NCBI RefSeq assembly: GCF_038618305.1
Contig: NZ_CP152017.1
Span: 2,953,501-3,017,500, forward strand
Direction: 5' to 3'
DNA: 64,000 nucleotides
Source: Sporosarcina sp. FSL K6-2383
Lineage (GTDB): Bacteria; Bacillota; Bacilli; Bacillales_A; Planococcaceae
Of this stretch, positions 53,110 to 60,965 are shown in pieces. The notes under the pieces are model-generated. The model made no database searches, was not told where the DNA came from, and worked only from the letters and a program-made list of their open reading frames with translations. The position numbers and the translations under genes were made by a program. Numbering within the stretch: position 1 is the stretch's first letter; every line of letters starts with the position of its first letter.

Positions 53110-53149
53110 AAACAAACGGATCTGCCTTGAATGGCAGATCCGTTTGTTT
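53110..53149 (-). terminator. Hairpin downstream of argD
   Basis: A perfect 17-bp stem AAACAAACGGATCTGCC/GGCAGATCCGTTTGTTT, about 60 bases beyond the argD stop. A smaller GGCGTT/AACGCC hairpin lies at 53176-53193. The U-tract is short. Confidence 0.6.
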
Positions 53150-53210
53150 AAACCTTCAGACAGAGGTCAATTGAATGGCGTTTCACTGAACGCCTTAATT
53201 CAAGTTTAGT

Positions 53211-54362
53211 TTAAGAAATCACTGATTTTGTAGGTTGCAAAATGGATGCAAGAATGTTTATAGCTTTGTCGATTTCTTCGGTTGTTACAGTTAATGGTGG
53301 CAGCAGGCGAACAACATGCGTGCCTGCTTGTACAAGCAGTAAGCCCGCAGCTTCCGCTTGTTGAATGAAAGGTGCAACCTCAGCTTCGCACACAATCCCA
53401 AGTAACAAACCTTGACCGCGAATCGTAAACTGATCTTGTGGTAATATCGCTTGTAACTTATCCAATAAATAATCAGATGTCTGCTTCACTTGCTGTAGAA
53501 ATTCATCTTCAAAAACAATATCAATAACCGCTTGGGCTACCGCCACTGCGAGTGGATTTCCCCCGAATGTTGTACCGTGCGTGCCAGGTCCAAATGACTC
53601 TGCAAGTACTTTCGTGCCCAGCATTGCCCCAATCGGGAAGCCCCCACCTAGCCCCTTAGCAAGAGTAATGATATCTGGCTGGAGATTCGTCTGCTCGTAA
53701 GCATAACGCGTTCCTGTTCGGCTAATCCCCGTCTGTACTTCATCAATAATCAATAAAATACCTTTTTCCTGACAAATATCCGTGATTGCTTGTGCAACAT
53801 CTGGATCGAGTTGGTTAACGCCACCCTCACCTTGAATAGCTTCTAGCATAATGGCTGCTATATCATCATCAATGGCTGCTTCAAGTTGTTGTTTATCGTT
53901 ATATGGGATCGTTCGGAATGTTTCCAGTAATGGGCCGAACCCTTGACGAACCTTGTCTTGACCCGTTGCAGACATCGCACCAAACGTTCGTCCATGAAAT
54001 GATTGTTCAAATGTAATGATTGTATTTTTCTGTGTATGTTTACGGGCTAATTTAATAGCTGCTTCATTCGCTTCGGCACCACTGTTACAAAAGAAAGCCT
54101 GACCAAATGGTGTATCCTTTACAAGCGCGGTCGCCAGCTGTTCCTGCTCAGGACTAGCAAATAAATTCGAGATATGCCAAAGCTTCTCACTTTGCTTTTT
54201 GAGAGCTTCGACAATAGCAGGATGCGCATGCCCAAGACTGACAACTGCGATACCACTTGTGAAATCGAGATAGTCATTTCCTTGATCATCTGTTACGACC
54301 GTTCCCTGCCCTTTGACAATATGAACGGGACGCCTTGCGTAATTTTGAAATAATGTACTCAA
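53211..54362 (-). CDS. argD: Acetylornithine aminotransferase
   Basis: A 383-residue class III PLP aminotransferase: FCNSGAEANEAAIKLAR (about 90-106), FHGRTFGAMSATGQ, Asp in LIIDEVQTG (about 210), and Lys in ITLAKGLGGGFPIGA (about 238). It makes N-acetylornithine from N-acetylglutamate semialdehyde. The start is TTG 54362, overlapping the argB stop by four bases, with AGGGGG upstream. It is the last gene of argCJBD. Confidence 0.95.
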   Translation of the reverse strand: MSTLFQNYARRPVHIVKGQGTVVTDDQGNDYLDFTSGIAVVSLGHAHPAIVEALKKQSEKLWHISNLFASPEQEQLATALVKDTPFGQAFFCNSGAEANEAAIKLARKHTQKNTIITFEQSFHGRTFGAMSATGQDKVRQGFGPLLETFRTIPYNDKQQLEAAIDDDIAAIMLEAIQGEGGVNQLDPDVAQAITDICQEKGILLIIDEVQTGISRTGTRYAYEQTNLQPDIITLAKGLGGGFPIGAMLGTKVLAESFGPGTHGTTFGGNPLAVAVAQAVIDIVFEDEFLQQVKQTSDYLLDKLQAILPQDQFTIRGQGLLLGIVCEAEVAPFIQQAEAAGLLLVQAGTHVVRLLPPLTVTTEEIDKAINILASILQPTKSVIS

Positions 54363-55138
54363 GCAAAAACCCCCTCGGACTTAATCGATGTTCCTTCTAA
54401 TTGTTGACCGACAATTTGCACTTTAGGAATACCTGCACTTAAACAATCTAGTGCAGCTCCGACTTTTGGTAACATGCCTCCATAAATCTCACCCGTACCA
54501 ATCCATCGGGCAATCTTAGAAGGTGTCACAACTCGTTGGACTTCTTCCTGTATTTTAATGCCTGGCGTATCTGTCACTAGAAGTAAACTATCCGCATCAA
54601 CGGCAAGCGCGACCTTACTTGCAACCGTATCTGCATTAATATTAAGAGGCGACCCATCAGCAGTTGCTCCAAGACAGGCAATCACAGGAACTAGACCAGC
54701 CATAAGAAATGCATCAAGTAACTCTGCACGGACGTGCTCGATATACCCAACTGATCCGTACAGTTCTTCATCTAAGAATGTACATGACAGCAAATTCCCA
54801 TCATAACCACTCAAACCAATCGCCCCAATGCCTTTTTTGTTCAATTGGTGAACAAGTGCTGGATTCACTTGACCAACTAATGTAGATTGCACAATATTCG
54901 CAGCTTCCTTCGATGTAACTCGAATCCCACTTACTACAGTTGAAGGTACACCATTTTTAGCAAGCTGTTGATTGATAGCAATCCCCCCGCCGTGCACAAT
55001 GATCAAATCATTGCCTTCTTCCTGTAACTGTTTAAACTTGATGAAAAAATCATTATCTAACCCTTCCAGCATACTACCACCTAATTTAATCACTAGACGC
55101 TTACGAGCGATAGGTTGCGTTGATTTGAACGTAGTCAT
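54359..55138 (-). CDS. argB: Acetylglutamate kinase
   Basis: A 259-residue amino acid kinase with VIKLGGSML (16-24), IIVHGGG (about 46-52), and LNINADTVASKVA in the acetylglutamate site. It phosphorylates N-acetylglutamate. It overlaps argJ by 38 bases, an unusually long overlap, so its ribosome site lies inside argJ. It appears to lack the N-terminal helix of arginine-inhibited hexameric kinases, though feedback behaviour cannot be settled by eye. Confidence 0.95.
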   Translation of the reverse strand: MTTFKSTQPIARKRLVIKLGGSMLEGLDNDFFIKFKQLQEEGNDLIIVHGGGIAINQQLAKNGVPSTVVSGIRVTSKEAANIVQSTLVGQVNPALVHQLNKKGIGAIGLSGYDGNLLSCTFLDEELYGSVGYIEHVRAELLDAFLMAGLVPVIACLGATADGSPLNINADTVASKVALAVDADSLLLVTDTPGIKIQEEVQRVVTPSKIARWIGTGEIYGGMLPKVGAALDCLSAGIPKVQIVGQQLEGTSIKSEGVFA

Positions 55139-56327
55139 ATGTTAAGTCACACCCCCATGCGATTCCTTGACCATTTCCTTGGTGCAGTTCGACCGTAAAT
55201 TTCACTTCTGGCTGTTTTAAATAAACAAGTAATTGCTGCTCTGAAAATAGGATTGGCTCGCCGTTTTCAACGACTGTAGTGGTACCGATTTTAATCGTAA
55301 TGGCATTCGGGTCCAATGTTGCTCCGCTATAGCCAACCGCTGCAATAATGCGCCCCCAGTTCGCATCACAACCAAAGACTGCTGTTTTAACAAGAGGTGA
55401 GCCGACCACTGATTTGGCAATCATACGCGCCTCTTCATCTGTAATGGCACCCACAACTTCCACTTCAATCAGCTTTGTCGCCCCTTCCCCGTCCTTGGCA
55501 ATCATTTTTGCTAAGTCCTGAGAAACAGCATGCAATGTTTTCACGAATAGCGACCAATCTGGATGAGTAGGCGTCAATGATTCGTTCTCTGCCATGCCAT
55601 TCGCCATAACAACAACCATATCGTTAGTCGACGTGTCACCATCAACCGTAATGGAATTAAACGTTTTGTCCGTCACCAGCTTCAAAGCTTCTTGCAAATG
55701 AACAGATTCGATATTTGCATCCGTTGTGATAAAGCTCAGCATTGTGGCCATATTCGGCGCAATCATCCCCGAGCCTTTTGCTGTTCCTGCGATAATGATT
55801 TCTTTACCATCAATAATTGCGCTATAAGCAGTATTTTTTGTCACGGTATCCGTCGTCAATATCGCTTGCGAAAAGAGAATTGAGCCCTCCAACTCAGCGA
55901 TAGGTTGTATTTTGTGAATACCTTTGACAATCGGCTCCATCTGCATCATTTCGCCTATAACGCCCGTTGACGCGACACCGACTAATTCTGGTGCAATGCC
56001 AAGCTTTTCTGCTGTTGTTTGCTGCATAAGCAATGCATCCTTCATACCTTGCTGTCCTGTACACGCATTGGCATTTCCAGAGTTTACAATAATCGCCTGC
56101 ATCTTTCCGACCTGCTGAACCACTTCTTTTGTAACCAGAAGTGGTGCCGCCTTTATCGCATTTGTTGTAAAGACTCCTGCGACACTCGCCGGCACTTCAC
56201 TAATGAGTAATGCTAAATCATTCTTTTTATGTTTAATGCCACAATGAATGCCTGCCGCTTTAAATCCGATAGGTGAAACGATATTTTTACGCGAAATACG
56301 CTTCACGGTTGGATAAGTCGTTATCAT
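55101..56327 (-). CDS. argJ: Bifunctional ornithine acetyltransferase / N-acetylglutamate synthase ArgJ
   Basis: A 408-residue ArgJ with the autocleavage site in GSGMIAPNMATMLSF (about 190-204; Thr becomes the new N-terminal nucleophile) and the C-terminal DPNAITIKIG stretch. It recycles acetyl groups from N-acetylornithine to glutamate. The start follows GGGGGAAA. It is separated from argC by repeat copy C, which sits inside the operon. Confidence 0.95.
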   Translation of the reverse strand: MITTYPTVKRISRKNIVSPIGFKAAGIHCGIKHKKNDLALLISEVPASVAGVFTTNAIKAAPLLVTKEVVQQVGKMQAIIVNSGNANACTGQQGMKDALLMQQTTAEKLGIAPELVGVASTGVIGEMMQMEPIVKGIHKIQPIAELEGSILFSQAILTTDTVTKNTAYSAIIDGKEIIIAGTAKGSGMIAPNMATMLSFITTDANIESVHLQEALKLVTDKTFNSITVDGDTSTNDMVVVMANGMAENESLTPTHPDWSLFVKTLHAVSQDLAKMIAKDGEGATKLIEVEVVGAITDEEARMIAKSVVGSPLVKTAVFGCDANWGRIIAAVGYSGATLDPNAITIKIGTTTVVENGEPILFSEQQLLVYLKQPEVKFTVELHQGNGQGIAWGCDLTYDYVQINATYRS

Positions 56328-56348
56328 AGTGTTTCCCCCTTTTATAAA

Positions 56349-56605
56349 ATCAATTTCGCCTTGGCGTAATTGCGTCCAAATTTTGAATTGTGCCCGCAGG
56401 ATGCGGGTATGCAGTCGTTGCGAATCGAACAGCGAAGGGTTCGATTTGCCGTATTTCTGTGTTTTTTGCAGAAATTAAGGCACTTTTTCAGGACGTCGCG
56501 AACTTAGACTGCCTTAATTAACTCCTTTCAAAATTTGTGACATCCGCCGGAGGCTATTTGACGAACAAGGAGGGATTGAATTTCATCCCTCCTTGTTCGT
56601 CAAAT
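56349..56605 (-). repeat. Structured dispersed repeat, copy C, between argC and argJ
   Basis: Read on the minus strand: a perfect 21-bp hairpin (56556-56576 with 56585-56605) that includes the argC stop codon, then the conserved body. The closing stem CAAATTTTGA/TCAAAATTTG pairs 56528-56537 with 56377-56386; hairpin CCCGCA/TGCGGG lies at 56393-56407; the end palindrome CAATTACGCCAAGGCGAAATTG follows. About 70 extra bases, with their own small hairpins, interrupt the GCGAC/GTCGC stem. Transcribed as part of the arg mRNA. Confidence 0.87.
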
Positions 56606-57634
56606 GAATGCCGGGACAAAAGCTAAACCAGTCATTTCCTCAAAACCGAATTGAACATTCATATTTTGAATCGCCTGCCCTGCCGCCCCTTTTACTAAAT
56701 TGTCAATGACAGAAACGATTGTTGCCCTGTTCGTCCGAGGATCCACTTTGACATGGAGATCACAATAATTAGAGCCATATACTTGATTGGTTCCAAATTT
56801 ATTCGTATCCTTCAACACTCGAACAAACGGATGATTCGCATAGGTTTGTTGTAAACAATCGACAAGCTGAGCCTCTGTGACCCCTTCTCGGACAGGCGCA
56901 TAGCTTGTTGCCAAAATCCCCCGCGTCATCGGAACAAGATGCGTTGTAAAAGTAATCGGAGGTGCTTGTTGTGCAAACAATCCAAATGCCTGCTCGATTT
57001 CCGGGATGTGCTGATGCTGATGTATTTTATAAATTGCTGTATTTTCATTCGTTTCACTGAAATGCGTCATTTGACTAGGTTGATTGCCTGCGCCAGACAC
57101 ACCGCTTTTCGCATCAATAATCAAACCGCTAGCATCAATCAATTTATTTTTTATCAATGGTAATAACGATAACAATACTGCCGTTGGATAGCAGCCAGGA
57201 TTGGCGATTAACTGTGCTTCTTTAATAGCATCATAGTTCCATTCTGTTAGTCCATATACACTTTGTGCAACTGCCTCTTGCGGAGCAGGTTTCTTGTTAT
57301 ACCATTGTTCGTATTCTGATACATCCTTTAATCGAAAATCACCAGACAAATCGATGAGTTTCGGCCCTTTGCCAATTAACGGTGGCAGTAGCTGACTAGC
57401 TACACCGGCAGGCGTACTCGAAAATACGATATCAAGTTGCGCTAATTTCTCTTGCTCAATTTTCTGAAGCGGACGATCAACTATATTCATAAGATGTGAA
57501 TACTTATGCGAAAATACAGTACCTTCTTCCGAAGACGTGAATAATTCAAGTTGTTCAATTTCGGGATGGTTATGCAATAGCCGGATGAGTTCAAGCCCGC
57601 CATACCCCGAAGCACCAATGATTCCTACCTTCAT
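56600..57634 (-). CDS. argC: N-acetyl-gamma-glutamyl-phosphate reductase
   Basis: A 344-residue enzyme with NADP-binding GIIGASGYGGLELIR (about 4-18), catalytic Cys in ANPGCYPTAV (about 146) and the conserved HxQHIPEIE (His pair). ATG 57634 follows GAGGGGTGACTGTA; the GTG at 57643 would add three residues. It heads the argCJBD operon, downstream of a strong promoter. Its last codons and stop form one arm of repeat copy C's hairpin. Confidence 0.95.
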   Translation of the reverse strand: MKVGIIGASGYGGLELIRLLHNHPEIEQLELFTSSEEGTVFSHKYSHLMNIVDRPLQKIEQEKLAQLDIVFSSTPAGVASQLLPPLIGKGPKLIDLSGDFRLKDVSEYEQWYNKKPAPQEAVAQSVYGLTEWNYDAIKEAQLIANPGCYPTAVLLSLLPLIKNKLIDASGLIIDAKSGVSGAGNQPSQMTHFSETNENTAIYKIHQHQHIPEIEQAFGLFAQQAPPITFTTHLVPMTRGILATSYAPVREGVTEAQLVDCLQQTYANHPFVRVLKDTNKFGTNQVYGSNYCDLHVKVDPRTNRATIVSVIDNLVKGAAGQAIQNMNVQFGFEEMTGLAFVPAFI

Positions 57635-57664
57635 TACAGTCACCCCTCATTACAAGTTAGACTT

Positions 57665-57693
57665 ATTATATGTATGCATAATTATAAAGTCAA
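57665..57693 (-). promoter_or_regulatory. argC promoter with ARG-box-like palindrome
   Basis: On the minus strand TTGACT (57688-57693), exactly 17 bp, TATAAT (57665-57670). The spacer contains AATTATGCATACATA, palindromic and AT-rich in the manner of ArgR/AhrC operators, so repression by arginine is likely. Confidence 0.65.
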
Positions 57694-57757
57694 CTGCATT
57701 TTTATTTATTACAAATATTTCAGAAATGAATACGCTTCCACAATTTTAGAATAGACA

Positions 57758-57809
57758 TTCACACTTTCTTCACAGATATGCTATAATTTGATTAGCATCT
57801 GGTACTAAT
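57758..57809 (+). promoter_or_regulatory. fabI promoter with FapR-type operator
   Basis: TTCACA (57758-57763), 18 bp, TATAAT (57782-57787), then ATTAGCATCTGGTACTAAT at 57791-57809, close to the FapR palindrome ATTAGTACCTGGTACTAAT. The operator covers the start of transcription, as expected for repression released by malonyl-CoA. Confidence 0.75.
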
Positions 57810-57842
57810 AATAGGTATCAGCGATTTATGTAGGAGGTTATT

Positions 57843-58622
57843 ATGGAGGATTTATTGAAATTAAAGGGTAAAAACATAGTTGTCATGGGTGTTGCGAATG
57901 AACGAAGTCTTGCTTGGGGAGTTGCAAAATCACTCTTCACAGTCGGCGCAAATGTCATTTTCACCTATCGGAAAGAGCGTTCACTCGTCAAATTGGAGAA
58001 ATTATTAAGTGCGGAAGGATACGAAGCAAAGCAAATTGTGCAATGTGATGTTAATGAGGATGACAGTATTCATGCAGCTTTTGCAAAAATCGGTGCAGAA
58101 GCTGGCATCATTCATGGAATTGTGCATTCACTCGCCTTTGCACACGCTGAAGATTTGAGAAATGACTTTGTAGAAACGACAAGAAGTGGGTTTGCATTTG
58201 CGCAAGATACTAGTGCTTACTCATTAATTGCGACAGCGAAAGAAGCTCGTCCATTTATGACAGAGGGCGGCTCAATTGTCACGATGAGCTATCTAGGTGC
58301 TGAACGTGTATTGGATGGCTACAACGTAATGGGTGTTGCGAAAGCGGCATTGGAATCTTCCGTCAAATACTTGGCATACGATTTAGGGAAAGAAAACATT
58401 CGTGTCAATGCAATTTCAGCGGGAGCCATTCGGACATTGTCGGCAAAAGGCGTTCCTTCATTTAATACAATTTTGACTCAAATTGAGGAGAAAGCCCCCC
58501 TTAAACGTAATGTCACGCAAGAAGAAGTCGCAGATATGACGATTGCCGTTTTAAGCAATCTATCACGCGGCGTCACTGGCGAAATTATTTATGTCGATGC
58601 TGGCTATAATATTATGGGGTAA
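57843..58622 (+). CDS. fabI: Enoyl-ACP reductase FabI
   Basis: A 259-residue SDR-type enoyl reductase: atypical cofactor loop GVANERSLAWGVAK (16-29), SLAFAHAEDL (about 93-102), and the FabI catalytic Tyr-x6-Lys (Tyr in NVMGVAKAALE region). It performs the last reduction of fatty acid elongation. GGAGG lies before ATG 57843. The FapR-type operator upstream places it in the membrane-lipid regulon. Confidence 0.95.
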   Translation: MEDLLKLKGKNIVVMGVANERSLAWGVAKSLFTVGANVIFTYRKERSLVKLEKLLSAEGYEAKQIVQCDVNEDDSIHAAFAKIGAEAGIIHGIVHSLAFAHAEDLRNDFVETTRSGFAFAQDTSAYSLIATAKEARPFMTEGGSIVTMSYLGAERVLDGYNVMGVAKAALESSVKYLAYDLGKENIRVNAISAGAIRTLSAKGVPSFNTILTQIEEKAPLKRNVTQEEVADMTIAVLSNLSRGVTGEIIYVDAGYNIMG

Positions 58623-58625
58623 ATC

Positions 58626-58676
58626 AAAGAACCACTTTATCAGCTGGGAATGAACCAGTAGATGAAGTGGTTTTTC
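58626..58676 (+). terminator. Terminator of fabI
   Basis: AACCACTT-T-ATC/GAT-G-AAGTGGTT stem followed by TTTTC. Confidence 0.75.
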
Positions 58677-58777
58677 ATGTGGCTAGAAAGATGGAGACTT
58701 TCAACGTTGTCAATTAAGGAAATAGTTAACCAGCTACAAAGAGCACAAATTGTAGCCCTAACTAGACACCGTATGAA

Positions 58778-59881
58778 TTACTTTAACGTACCTGTGTTAA
58801 GAATTTTAAATTCCACATTTACGTTGTATTCTACTGTGCGCATTACTTTCATTGTTAATTCATCTGTCCATTTTCCTTTGTGATACATTCTAAAATACTC
58901 ACTGAAACCCACTGGGTCAACTTCCGATTCCTGAAGTTTTTTTAACAAGTCTTCTATCTCTTTTGTAATTTGTTTATTAATTTCTTTTTCAATTTTTTTA
59001 TTTTCTTCACTTTTACTTAAATCTCGTTTCCCTTTATATTCGACTATTACTCCCTCTATTTTGAGGGATATATCCAATTTCGGAGAGTCAATATTTTTAT
59101 TACTTGTCACTTTTAAATCGTTTTCAATTTGTTCGACAAAAAGTTGTTGATCCTGTTCATTTCCCTTAAATTTAATAGCAATAGGAGAAAGTTTTTCAAG
59201 CCCTTTCAACGCCTGAATAAGTAGCGATTCTTGATTCGTAATTATTTGAATCATTTTTTCATCATTAAATAAAGTAATACCAATAATTTTAAGTGAGTTC
59301 TCCTTTTTTTCTAAATAAGGAATCATCGTATGATAGATCGGACTTTCTTGATCGCTTATATAATCATTGATCGAGGTAAAGGGACTAAAAGAATTATGGA
59401 GCTTAGGCTGAAACAAATCATTCAAATAAGCATCCATATGTTCATTTTCTGGATAATCAGCTCTTAACACCTCCTCTGCTTTATCTTTTACAACGACAAG
59501 ACGGACTTTATTACCGATTGTTGAATCCCTATAAAAATGTTCAATCACTTTCGTTACCTTGCCACTTCTCGCAAATTCTTCATTAAATAAAATCGTTCGT
59601 AATTGGTTTAAAATAATCATTTTGTCAGCTTCAGAAGATATATTGACGAGTCCCTCTTGAATCATTTCTGTGTTGACTGAATAAACTTCTGTAAGTACCG
59701 GGGATTCACCCATTGGTTGTGGTATCGATACGGTCATCCTTATTTCTTTCTCATTCACATAGTCAAGGCCTACACTACTCACCAATGCTAAATCTTCCAC
59801 AGAAGAACGCTGACCTTCACGCGTACATCCCACTGTGAAAAATGTAGATAGTGCGAATAGTAATAAAATGATTTTCTTCAT
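58778..59881 (-). CDS. Ger(x)C family germinant-receptor lipoprotein (second operon, C subunit)
   Basis: A 367-residue lipoprotein: signal peptide with lipobox TVGC (Cys19), GerAC fold with LALVSSVGLDYV near the start and a Lys/Glu-rich helix (about 295-325) before the C-terminal domain. It shares architecture but limited sequence with the C subunit at 23.2 kb, so it belongs to a distinct receptor. It is the last gene of the second A-B-C operon, one base after the B subunit. Confidence 0.92.
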   Translation of the reverse strand: MKKIILLLFALSTFFTVGCTREGQRSSVEDLALVSSVGLDYVNEKEIRMTVSIPQPMGESPVLTEVYSVNTEMIQEGLVNISSEADKMIILNQLRTILFNEEFARSGKVTKVIEHFYRDSTIGNKVRLVVVKDKAEEVLRADYPENEHMDAYLNDLFQPKLHNSFSPFTSINDYISDQESPIYHTMIPYLEKKENSLKIIGITLFNDEKMIQIITNQESLLIQALKGLEKLSPIAIKFKGNEQDQQLFVEQIENDLKVTSNKNIDSPKLDISLKIEGVIVEYKGKRDLSKSEENKKIEKEINKQITKEIEDLLKKLQESEVDPVGFSEYFRMYHKGKWTDELTMKVMRTVEYNVNVEFKILNTGTLK

Positions 59882-59882
59882 C

Positions 59883-60962
59883 TTAACCCCTCGTTCTTTT
59901 TGGTTTCATAACGTGAATGATACACAATAGGATTGGCCACACAAACATGACATACATAACGTAAAAAATACGTTCAAATAACAGTTTTTGAAACTCTTGC
60001 ATAAACGGAATCTGTACGACTAGGTAGACAGCAATCACAATCATGTATAGATGCGCACTCTTCGCTGTTGAAAGAATTGAATCTAATCCTCTCTTTGCAG
60101 CCCACAAATAAGCAGCAGTCGTAGACAGAATAAGAAATACCCATAAAGTGATGCCTAGCACGTCGATTCGTTCAAGAAAAGATAATTCAACTTCTTTAAA
60201 CAAATTTAAAACAGGATATATTAGGTGTTTAAGTTGCCACTCTGAAAAAAACATCACACTTACGAATGTGAATAGAAAGGTGAGCAAGACACATAACCAT
60301 ATGCCAAGTGACGCATGTTTCAATGCTTTTCTTTGATCGATGATATATGGAAAATAAAACGATATTAATTCGAAACCGCCGACTGCCATTAGTCCATTTT
60401 TAGTTGCTGTGTAAAACTCCTGTGCATTGAAGTTAAAAATAGGCAGCATATGACTAATTTCTCCTTCAACAAATCCCCATTTCAAAATAAAAACAGTTCC
60501 AAGTGTTAGGAAAAAAGCCATGATACAAAACCGTGCGACCGATTTAATGCCACCGTTTACAATGTAAATGATCATAAGCAAAAGAATAATTAACGGTCCC
60601 GTGATTGTTCGGTCTACGAGTGCCACAACTTGTATTAATTGAATATAGCTTGCACAGACAGCTGCTATAATTACAACGAAATAGGCAACAAGAAAAATAT
60701 TTATACTTTTCCCGAGCCATTTGCCTAGTAGCTTTTCATGAATTGCAAATAAATGATCATCACGATATTTTAGAGCGAGCCATATCATTGGTATGAGCAC
60801 AATGTTTGCGATAACCCCAAACAACAGTGGCATCCACCACTGACTGTACCCCATTGAACTTAATCGATTCGGCAATGATAAGATAGAGGTTCCTACCATC
60901 ACATTTTGAACAAGAAAAACAACATGATAGCGATTCAAAACTTTAAATTTATCTTTATCCAT
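59883..60962 (-). CDS. GerAB/ArcD/ProY family germination permease (second operon, B subunit)
   Basis: A 359-residue, ten-span APC-fold protein. Helix 1 reads VVFLVQNVMVGTSILSLP, clearly different from the first operon's B subunit, which fits a different germinant. It begins three bases after the A-subunit stop. Localised to the spore inner membrane in known systems. Confidence 0.9.
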   Translation of the reverse strand: MDKDKFKVLNRYHVVFLVQNVMVGTSILSLPNRLSSMGYSQWWMPLLFGVIANIVLIPMIWLALKYRDDHLFAIHEKLLGKWLGKSINIFLVAYFVVIIAAVCASYIQLIQVVALVDRTITGPLIILLLMIIYIVNGGIKSVARFCIMAFFLTLGTVFILKWGFVEGEISHMLPIFNFNAQEFYTATKNGLMAVGGFELISFYFPYIIDQRKALKHASLGIWLCVLLTFLFTFVSVMFFSEWQLKHLIYPVLNLFKEVELSFLERIDVLGITLWVFLILSTTAAYLWAAKRGLDSILSTAKSAHLYMIVIAVYLVVQIPFMQEFQKLLFERIFYVMYVMFVWPILLCIIHVMKPKRTRG

Positions 60963-60965
60963 TGC

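Noticed and set aside
56425..56470. tRNA-like T-loop words (GGTTCGATTTG / GTTCGATTC) in the insertion of repeat copy C
   Set aside because: They form a simple hairpin (AATCGAAC/GTTCGATT). No acceptor stem, D-arm or anticodon arm can be built around them.
57720..57780. TTCACACTTTCTTCACAG upstream of fabI as an FNR-type site
   Set aside because: The two half-sites are direct, not inverted, and the region is accounted for by the -35 box and FapR operator.
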